Assembly (NCBI RefSeq): GCF_051020975.1
Contig: NC_135039.1
Span: forward strand, 10,638,692 to 10,702,691
DNA length: 64,000 nucleotides
From: Osmia lignaria lignaria
Lineage: Eukaryota; Arthropoda; Insecta; Hymenoptera; Megachilidae
Direction: 5' to 3'
A program made the position numbers and the translations under genes. This document shows, piece after piece, positions 55,896-64,000 of the stretch. The notes under the pieces are model-generated. The model was not told the origin of the DNA, did not search any database, and saw only the letters and a list, made by a program, of their open reading frames with translations. Each line of letters opens with the position of its first letter. Within the stretch, counting starts at the first letter, position 1.

Positions 55896-57194
55896 TTTTC
55901 TAGTGTGGCAGTTGAAGTGTATAGACAAATTCTTCAAGATCAAAATCTTATCAATCACCACTGGTATCTGGAGATTTATCAATAGATTCTGAGTCAAGGA
56001 GGGTATTGAATATTTTACCTGCACAATCTCAAGTTACTTTTGTACAAAGAATCATACATATTGAATTCTTGGGGTTGTAAGGTGAACTTATATCCTGGTC
56101 GGATCCAGGTGCTTGGAAACCAGGTCAAAAGAGGGACATCCAGTCGAAATTAGATTTTCTGGTCTTTGGTATGAAAAATATTTACCTGCACTCTGTTATC
56201 AAAGTATCGTATGCCTTTCTATGATGTCAAACAGAGATGATTTCTATCTAATCTCTGTGGTGGTAAAAATATTTCAAAATTCTTTTCCTTATTCAACCAC
56301 CAGTCTGGGTTCAGCTGTTCGCGAGAGGCGAAGGTCGAGTGAAAAGTTTGGCCGAGAGCCAAGGAACAGTGCAAGGCATCTTTGTCAGGGAATAAATTCA
56401 CGGGCACGTTGGTGCCTTCGTTTTCAGCTGTTCCTGACACAAAGACGAACCGTAGGCCAGTTTCCTTTATCCGGTTTAATTGAATTCGATCGGACTGCTC
56501 GTTCTTCTTCCCCAGACCTACTTTCTTAAATTGGAATTATCAACAATCATTTCACTTCACTATAGTATGGATCATTTATCCTTTGCAATGTATGCAGGAT
56601 ACTTCAGTTTCCTTCGTTTCAACATTTTAATGCCTGCTGTCAGGTATTCCTGATTTTAATATTCAACTTCTACTCTATTAGATGCAAATTGCAATTTGAA
56701 ATTTAATAATTTCATAAAGTAGACTAAATTAAGCTTTCAAATATAATTCTTTATCAATAATTGTAGAGTTATGTGTGCAGCTATCAAAGTGTTAAGAAAT
56801 AAATTTCCTACTTCCAAAGGTGACAAACTTTCTTCTAAAAATTTTCCAATTTTCAGATCATTCTTCAGCATGCATAAGAAATTTCCAGGCTCCTTGTTTA
56901 TCCCTCAGATAAATTTTCTCCTGTTTTTGCCACCAGTGGATTATTAGAGTGTCCTGAAGGAAAATTGAATTCTTTATCATCTGCAACTACAAAGATATGC
57001 TTCAGGATGTAAGGGAAACCTTAAAAATGAACCTCTTAGGATCAGTGGGATCCAAGGTGGATTACTATAGCGCTACTTCATGAATTCACCGCCAGAGGGC
57101 CATTTAGAGTATCCATCCTTATTTCACTTTCTCACAAGTTTTTATCAAACAATCCATCATTCCATATGAAAGGGACTGAAAGTCTGACACAATT
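55896..57194. other. Noncoding stretch
   Basis: The 138-codon plus-strand frame at 56113-56529 has no recognisable domain; nothing else was seen. Confidence 0.4.
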
Positions 57195-57295
57195 TCATGA
57201 CAGAAAAGTATCACAAAATAACACTTATGATGCATCAGGTTAAAGTTTATGGTCCGAAGAAAGTATCTGCATAATGTATCGCAGGATCTATTATC
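57195..57295. repeat. Left arm of the dispersed 286-bp family
   Basis: TCATGACAGAAAAGTATCAC and the following ACACTTATGATGCATCA match the left arm of the copy at 49255. A right arm in the opposite orientation lies far away at 59790-59904. Confidence 0.5.
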
Positions 57296-57667
57296 GTTTC
57301 AAGATAGAAAAGAGGAGAGAAATCACGATCGTAGTTTTTCGCTCATCTATTCATGGAACAAGCAACCACGAGACTTGAATGAGAAAAAACAGGTTGGACG
57401 TGCTGTAAATAAATCCATACCGGTGCAATATCGTTTCTTGCAGCAGTGACCTCGTTTAAGCTCGTAATGGATAACCGATAGCAGTCGCTAGGTTAAAGGT
57501 ATCGGGTCAGAATTGAAATTGCTATCGTTCATCAGCTTAACCATTCGAACAGCCGTAAAATATATTCTCTGAAATTAACCCTGAAAATACCAAGCCTTAT
57601 AAAAAATTAATTTTTCAATATTAATCTCGAAGGTACAAATAATATATCTTCCAACCGGTGGGATTGA

Positions 57668-57693
57668 CCCCCCCCCCCCCCCCCCCCCCCCCC
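57668..57693. repeat. 26-base C run
   Basis: An uninterrupted C homopolymer; its exact length is uncertain in any assembly. Confidence 0.9.
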
Positions 57694-58434
57694 GGTCTTT
57701 CCAGGATCAATAAAAGGGACATAATTTTACTATAAAAGATGTACAGTTATCGTTACTGTTATCTGAGACCATAGCTGCCATAACCTCACCCGTCAGACAT
57801 TACAGTGGGATCCATAAGGCAGAGGTCAGACGTATGAAAAAGTTTGCCTCAGAAAGGAATGATAATTTACTCGGCGCAGCGGAAACGAGTCACTCGAGCG
57901 GAGAAGAAATGGAAATAGGAGTCTCGAGGTAGATCCGCATTGTTCCCGGTTATGGCCGCCCAGAGGAAGATCAAATGCCGCGCGGCAAGCCGAGAGATCC
58001 TTTGTCCGGGCAATCGAGAAACTGCATTCGAAAGGAACGGCTGCGATTGGCTGAGTGGACCGAGTTCTCTTCACAGGAAATTTCTATCTTCTCTTCTCGT
58101 GTCGTTTCGTTAATTGTCCCCGAACAATCTTCCTCTTTTTTCGACACCAGCCCTGTATTATTTTATCTAACCTGTTTTCGCGTCGTTTGGTATCGTCAGC
58201 CAATTGATTTCCCTGTATTGTTCCGCTAGGGAATCGCTTCGGATCAAGTTGAAGGGAAGAAATGAATAAATAATTGAAAAAAAAACTGTACAAAGGAAGT
58301 GGAAGGTGTTTTACTGCTGCAAGGAATACTTCGACCTACATTTTATCGTCGGACAAAGGAGACGGAAAATTTTCATCCAGGAATTGAATAGTAATTTCAT
58401 CGAAAATCAAAGAAAAGAAGAATTTTATGTCTAT
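57694..58434. other. Noncoding stretch
   Basis: No supported gene; mirrored frames at 57826-58293 look fortuitous. Confidence 0.4.
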
Positions 58435-59130
58435 TAGTGACGTGCGGCCCGAGTGAGTGAGTGACTTAATTTCGCCCCTGCGAGGGACTTTTTAGGGACT
58501 TATCTGTCCCCATGTTGCCCAATGAACAGTATCGTCCACGCGCATTGGGGATGGATTGGCAGCACTGCCAACCCCAAATCCCGCGCATTTTTGGAATTTT
58601 GCTTTGTCTTACATTTTTCCGTACTTTTAATTCTATGAGTTTTTGTCATTCCATAATTTTTTTACTCTTCCATACTCCATACTTTTTAGTCCTTATGTGT
58701 GAGTGTGTGTCGTTTTTGCCAACAGCACACGGTAACCCATCTTTTGGCGAGACCGTGCCCACTTAGCTTGACTTCGGTGATCTTACGGGTACCGGTATGG
58801 CCTAAGTGGCTAAGGCCGTTGACATGTGCGGCCCCGGCGGCCCGACTAGTCGGATCGGTTCGGAAAACATCGGGCGGGCTCGGGCGAGTGTCCGATACAC
58901 GCGTGCAGTCGGGTTGCTCGACTGTTTCGGGTCAGGTCGGATTGGGTCGGATAAAGTCGGGCAGATCCGGACGAGCTCACGGTCCGCGGACCGCGGCTCG
59001 CGGCGGCTCGTCCGAATCTGCCCGACTTTATCCGACCTGGCCCGACTGTACGCGTGTATCGGACACCCGAGTTCGCCCGATTTTTTCCGAGCCCACCCGA
59101 GCCCGTAATATCGGGTACCTGCACATCCCT
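58435..59130. mobile_element. hAT-type element related to 22730-23212, probably enlarged by an insertion
   Basis: The right end GGGTACCTGCACATCCCTA and internal GACTAGTCGG and CGGATAAAGTCGGGCAGAT blocks match the smaller copy. A GTGACGTGCGGCCCGAG end at 58438 and an internal CATGTGCGGCC at 58823 leave two possible left ends, about 385 bp apart. Flanks share GTCTAT. Whether the extra DNA is an insertion or flank is not settled. Confidence 0.55.
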
Positions 59131-59789
59131 AGTCTATGATATGTCGGTAACAGGCTTCCTTGATGATGAATTAAAAAAAAGTAGAAGGAACAGAAGCAAT
59201 TTCCCAGAAGTTTCCTGGAAGGCTTCCTTCAAGGGACACCTGTTCCTGTTGGAAAAATATATACCGAGTCTCGTTAGAAATTAATATAGAATCCTGGAGT
59301 TTTTTCATCAATCAACGTCCAGTGGTGTATCAGAATTTTTATATTTACATTCTCTTACCCTGCATTGAAACTTCTTCTCAATTTTCAAGGGTCTCTGTTT
59401 CTCCATGGAAAGAGAGAAATTTTATTTGACTAATTTCAAGTTTTCTCCGCGCTGGATCGTCTCCCTTGTACAGAAGGAAATTGAGTGCTTTCCACCCTGT
59501 CGGTTTATCGCTGTTCGCGGTTCTACGGTACACCGTTTCCATAAATAAACAAATGTACCTCGCTTCATAAATTTTCTTGCTCTGCACGAATCCCTTATCA
59601 ACGTTCAACTGAAGGGCGTTACGTTGCGTCTTGTTATTTCGCCCTTTGTAGCAAGCAAACGAGGGTAAGTGTTACAGGACACCCCTCGATCAAGTTTATT
59701 TTTCCTGAAGGAAACGTATCTTTGCTTTCAGGAAAACTTTCCTCCTCCAAGATGGACCGTGTGTTTAAGAATTTAATCCACATTGAATT
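59131..59789. other. Noncoding stretch
   Basis: Nothing recognised. Confidence 0.4.
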
Positions 59790-59904
59790 TTTGTTGAAAG
59801 TTTACTGTTCCTTTCAAGAATCCTTTACGTAGTTATCTTCCTTAGACTTTAACCTACAAATTGATGTACCCTAAGCGGTAATTCGCGATGCTTTTCTGTC
59901 ATGA
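59790..59904. repeat. Right arm of the dispersed 286-bp family
   Basis: CCTTTACGTAGTTAT, then ATTGATGTACCCTAAG, then GATGCTTTTCTGTCATGA follow the order of the right arm at 49432-49540, with many substitutions. Confidence 0.45.
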
Positions 59905-60824
59905 AATTTCATCAGACTGTGAATCTCTCTGTCAGTTGAAATCGATGCACCTCAATTTTCACGTTTCGTTTATTGAATTCTTTCACCACCCAGGGGTAGT
60001 CGAACGTTTCCGGTTCCGTCCCGGTATCGAGCATGTTTTAAACGGATTTCACGGTAGCTGAGACTAGAATCTTCTTGGAGCATCGAGTTAACCCTTAGGA
60101 AAGTTTCACCTCGTGGTTTTTCATCCAGCAGAGGGGAAGGGTGAGATTCTCGTCTACGTTTACAGGGATGAAAAAATTGAAGACGGGGTTGAGCGGGGAA
60201 TAAAATTTGCATTGCATTAAAAAGGTACTCTGGAGGAATACTTTCTACGCGGAGCCTTTTAAACGTGCCACCAACAGCCCTGAACTCTCTGGAAATATTT
60301 TCAAAAATTTCTTGCTACATTTTGCCCTCCCTAAACCCAGGTAGAATTACTGAAAACTAGTTCCTTTATTATTTATTTTATTTTATCTTAAATAACGATA
60401 AAAATTCTTGAAAACGAGGATAAGGTGTAAGGAAAATTTCTAACAGGGTAGTCTGAAAATTACAACCCCCTTTTATGCTATATCTATGTAATTACGCAAG
60501 CTGCTCCACGCGAGCATGCAATCAAAATGAAAATTATAATTAAACGGAGGCGAAACTTTCTCAATTTTACAGGTGACGTTTTAAGTATGCATACGAGCAT
60601 GCAAGAAATAATCATCAGTGCTTTCAACGCCCACAGCTACCCTCTATTTCGTGCTGACGGTGGTTGAACGTGATTCTTCTGGTTATACGATAACGAGCCA
60701 ACAAAAATGCCTCGTCAATATGCAACATTGCATTTTTCCACGGTTCTCGCTTTTCTTGATAACGAACACGAACCTGAATAAGAATCTGCTACCAGAAGTT
60801 TGCTTAAACTGTGGGTGGTTATCA
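59905..60824. other. Noncoding stretch
   Basis: No supported gene. Confidence 0.4.
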
Positions 60825-62356
60825 GTGAAGGACTATCAGGCTCTTAAATTTTCTGTAATTAAGAAGTTTAGACAAATTAATGGTGAGTTAGAATTGTAAT
60901 AAATTTCAATATTATTCTACTGATTGATTATCAGATTAATTACTAGTTTGTCTAATTTTATTAAGGATGAGCTGAGGGATATTATTATTATTATTAGGTT
61001 CAGGCTAACCGGGCACTCAGTCCTTGGGGACCATTGTACCCGGGCCGCTAGGCAGCCTCTTTACTGGCTGTGCCTTGGCAGCTGGGCTTCTATTGCGAAA
61101 TTTAGAAGCGCCGCCATCAGGCCAGCCGAAACGCTTAATGATGAGGGTTCCGAGGTCCCCAGGATTGATCCTCTATAGGGCCCTTAGTTCCCTGCATCTT
61201 AGAAGTACTTACGTGGAGGGGTGTCTCATCCTCCTCCTCACACCTCGGGCATGTCGACTCCTTTGTGAGTCCCATGCGTGCGAGGTGTTTTCTCGTGTAC
61301 CAGTGTCCTGTTACTAGACCAACGAGCATGCGCAGCTGCGCCCTGTCCAAGTGAGTTAAGGTGTCACCCAGCTTCTGTGATGGTCCCTCAAATAAGGCCC
61401 TCGTGTGTCTCATGCCGTCGGCGTTATGCCAGAGTCTGGTGAATTCCTGGTTCAACCATTCTTCAGCCAGGCCCTTCAACGCGTGGGTTGAGACGCCGAT
61501 AGGGTACTCATGGTATGGCTGGGAGCCTATCGCCCCCAGTCGCGCCAGTTCGTTGAGCTGAGGGATAAGGATGAATTAATGGAAAATGAGTAGATTTAAT
61601 GGAAGACTTAAAAGTTGAAATTGTTTGATGTATGTGGCTACAGTAGAAAGTTCCTCCTTTTCAAAAATTTGAGAATTAACATTTTTTAGTGTGTCTGATT
61701 AAACTGGTGTATTTCTACTGTGGCAGTCAAAGTGAAACTCTTGAAAAGAGAAATTCTTCTATTTTCTTCACTTTTCCTTTAGTCCATTAAGAATGTTCAC
61801 AGGAAACGAGACACTCGGTTGGATGTTGAATTTCTTTTCGTTGTTCAGATAATTGTGAAGCTCCTGGAAGAAAGGATAATCGCCTGGTGCAGTGTCCAGG
61901 GAAAGGAACGTTGCCTTCTAGTTAAATTCTCCAGTTTTCCAAGGTTTTTGGCAGACTATCCTCCTCGATGAAGCGAAACGTCTCACCAGGATGTTATTCC
62001 TCGTTGTTTTCTTCCCTCTAGAAACCTGAAGCAATTTCTTTTCTTGATTTATTCGTCCGTTGCCATGGTTAACTGTTAATCTGTGTTTATTTCTGAAGAA
62101 TTTAATAAAAAGTAAGGAAGCAATTTCATGACAGAAAAGTATTACAAAATTATACTTATGGTACATCAATTAGAAGCTTAAAGTTCAAAGAATATAACTA
62201 CATAAAGGATTCATCAATATTTTTGACACAAAATGCCTGATTCTTCATTGGAACAAATAATGAATCCACTTATTGATCGTTTGGTACAATTGACAATCAG
62301 CCATTTTGTATTGAAAATATCGATGAAACCTTTATGTAGAATTTGTTATTGAACTT
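60825..62356. repeat. Dispersed 940-bp duplication, copy B (split by a retrotransposon)
   Basis: Apart from the insertion at 60981-61554 and its 12-bp target duplication, it matches 48539-49481 nearly base for base, ending at ATTTGTTATTGAACTT. The two copies are in the same orientation about 12 kb apart. Confidence 0.85.
60981..61554 (-). mobile_element. 5'-truncated I-type non-LTR retrotransposon
   Basis: The minus strand encodes the end of a retrotransposon polyprotein: KGLAEEWLNQEFTRLWHNAD, LTHLDRAQLRMLVGLVTGHW and the zinc-knuckle-like CPRCEEEDETPLHV, typical of the region after RNase H in I/Jockey-type elements of insects. Its 3' end is a run of TAA repeats, as in I elements. The 12-bp GAGCTGAGGGAT flanks both sides (60969-60980 and 61555-61566). 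The frame breaks after HVSTSKMQ. It is truncated and non-functional. Confidence 0.88.
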
Positions 62357-63366
62357 CTATACTGCAATAGAAGATGAGTACATTTAAAGGAATACTTAAA
62401 AGTTGAAATTGTTTGATGTAAGTGGCTATAGTAGAATGTTTCTTCAAGCTGTCAGACGATATTCAGGAATTCCATTAGCAGAACGAAGCGCAAACGAGCG
62501 TTTTTATACGCGTCAGAGCTACTCTTCCACCTTGAATAATTTATTCCAGGGTAACAGTGAGTGGCTGTTTTCGGAGAGGATCGTTTCCCTCGCGAACGAT
62601 TATCCTCGCTGCTTACATCCTTGCATAATCCTACCCTCTTCCGAACTCCATTCCTTCCTGACAATCCTTCTCCATTTCTTTCGATTCCTTTCTACATGAA
62701 GAACGGGGTGCTCGTAGCAGGTCACCCCCTTGAATAATAAATCGATAATTCGCCTCGACGACTTTCTACCCGGCTGAGAAATCACACGGGACACCATTGA
62801 ACCCTTGTCGGAAACTCCTTTTTATCTAACACTTGAATTTTCATCGTAACCGTTCGGTAATTCCCCGCATTAAGGGGGTAGACACGGCAAGTGACCTCTC
62901 CGATTTGACGGGTCGGTAATGCAGGGCTTTGGAGGCAGGCGGTTTTAAGAAACGGAGGCGTTGGAGAACAGGGAATTAGTAAATGTTTGCTGTACGAGGG
63001 AAAACGCCCTCTAGTAGCAATTAAAATGAAAAATTTAATTAACCCTTTCGCTGCCACGCGAATTTTTGAACTTGCACCAGTGGGCCCCAATACAGATTTT
63101 ATATCAAAAATTTTATAATGGCAAAGAACTGGGAGATATATTAAAATAAGGGAACATTCTTGCCAATAGCACATTTTTCATAGCAGTGGTCCCCCCTGGG
63201 CCCGTGACGCAGTTTATCTTTCCAACATGTAGGCGTTAGTGGAGGGGGAGAGAGGGTTTCGTCTCCCCGGACGCCTTTAGTTCGGGCCGGGGACTGCTAG
63301 GTGGCGGCGAGATGGATCGGTGACAGTGTTCTCGCAAGCGGTCGCCCGGCATGCAGTTCGAATATA
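62357..63366. other. Noncoding stretch
   Basis: The left part (62383-62430) repeats AAAGTTGAAATTGTTTGATG from within the duplication. No supported gene; the frames at 62403-63174 are on both strands and lack motifs. Confidence 0.4.
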
Positions 63367-63679
63367 CAGGGTGATCCTCTCTAGGGGACACAGGAACACT
63401 GGCGACGGCCGCCATATTTCGTTGGGCAATATAGGGGGGAACCCCCCCTTACTGAACGCCATCTTGGGTTATTCCCAAGTAAAGTCTAATTGTAATGTAA
63501 TGTAATGTAATGGAACACTGGCGACAATGGACCCCTTGACCGCATCATAAAGAGGTCCGTATTGTCACGTGCCAGCGGGGACCTACCCGGGCCGAGACGA
63601 CTCTGCGTGTCTTCATGGTGCGGTCAAGGGAGTCATTGTCGCCAGTTCCTTTGTGTCCCCTAGCGAGAGGATCACCCTG
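63367..63679. mobile_element. TA-target MITE, 313 bp, about 42-bp terminal repeats
   Basis: It starts CAGGGTGATCCTCTCTAGGG and ends with the inverse CGAGAGGATCACCCTG, with TA on each side. Inverted similarity runs on to ACTGGCGAC. A TAATG pentamer repeat lies inside near 63495-63511. It has no transposase. Confidence 0.82.
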
Positions 63680-64000
63680 TAGTATGATGATAGGTGTCTG
63701 GGGGAGGGATCGTCTGTTATCAGCCCCACTGACGAGTCTGACAAACGATCCTGAGACGAAACGCCTTTTCAGAAATGATTGTGGAAGATAGAAAATATGT
63801 TTGAACGGTAATGTTACGGCGTAAGGGTCAAAAAGCAGAGAAACATGTAGAATAACAATTTTTTTTCTTAAATTGAAATAGGATCCTACATTCCATCGAA
63901 AAATATGATTTTTAATAAACATGAACTGTACTGATTCATAAAATAATTTGTGAGAATATTATTAAGAACATTACTTTGTTTTTGGCTAAAAAGGAAGTTA
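63680..64000. other. Noncoding stretch to the window edge
   Basis: Nothing recognised. Confidence 0.4.

Noticed and set aside
58797..58830. tRNA-like A box (TGGCCTAAGTGGCTAAGGC) suggesting a tRNA or SINE
   Set aside because: No matching B box or acceptor stem follows; the segment runs directly into the hAT-type element.

Overview
The window looks like nuclear DNA of an insect, most likely a hymenopteran (bee, ant or wasp). The evidence is intron-rich genes with arthropod-type products, AT-rich noncoding DNA studded with GC-rich hAT-type and TA-target miniature elements, non-LTR retrotransposon remnants of the I and R1/TRAS types, and a short TTAGG-type run. Species cannot be set from the sequence. 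Splice sites were placed by eye from GT/AG context and reading-frame continuity; no transcript data were available.

The gene core is 24.8-40.7 kb. On the minus strand (24,788-33,294) lies an Ack/TNK2-family tyrosine kinase with N-terminal helical domain, kinase, SH3, CRIB, proline-rich region and C-terminal UBA. A 2.1-kb exon with its own stop gives a second predicted C-terminus. Facing away from it on the plus strand (34,737-39,081) is twinfilin, an actin-monomer and capping-protein regulator. The two start about 0.7 kb apart across a presumed bidirectional promoter. Twinfilin has two homologous alternative last exons. One encodes the usual capping-protein/PIP2-binding tail. The other encodes a basic stretch ending in CVLS, a textbook CaaX prenylation box. 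This is the most interesting observation in the window. Converging on twinfilin, minus strand 39,648-40,656, is a four-exon Tim17-type gene matching RPII140-upstream/TIMMDC1, a complex I assembly factor.

The left flank (1-24 kb) is mostly noncoding. It carries a 180-bp tandem array, an apparent nuclear copy of mitochondrial 16S rRNA, a foldback-like pair of inverted 36-bp minisatellite arrays, 167-bp and about 132-bp tandem arrays, and several miniature transposons with readable target duplications. Two well-formed exons near 13.3-13.9 kb on the minus strand appear to be the 5' end of a gene whose remainder lies in or beyond the left flank.

The right flank (41-64 kb) is repeat-rich. It contains a probable noncoding first exon of a plus-strand gene (donor at 45,891), an R1/TRAS-like remnant, a roughly 940-bp segment present twice (one copy split by a truncated I-type retrotransposon with a 12-bp target duplication), a nested inverted-repeat element holding a 21-bp minisatellite, and further tandem arrays. 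Ack and twinfilin both act in Cdc42/actin biology, so co-regulation from the shared promoter is plausible. The Tim17-type gene is functionally unrelated.
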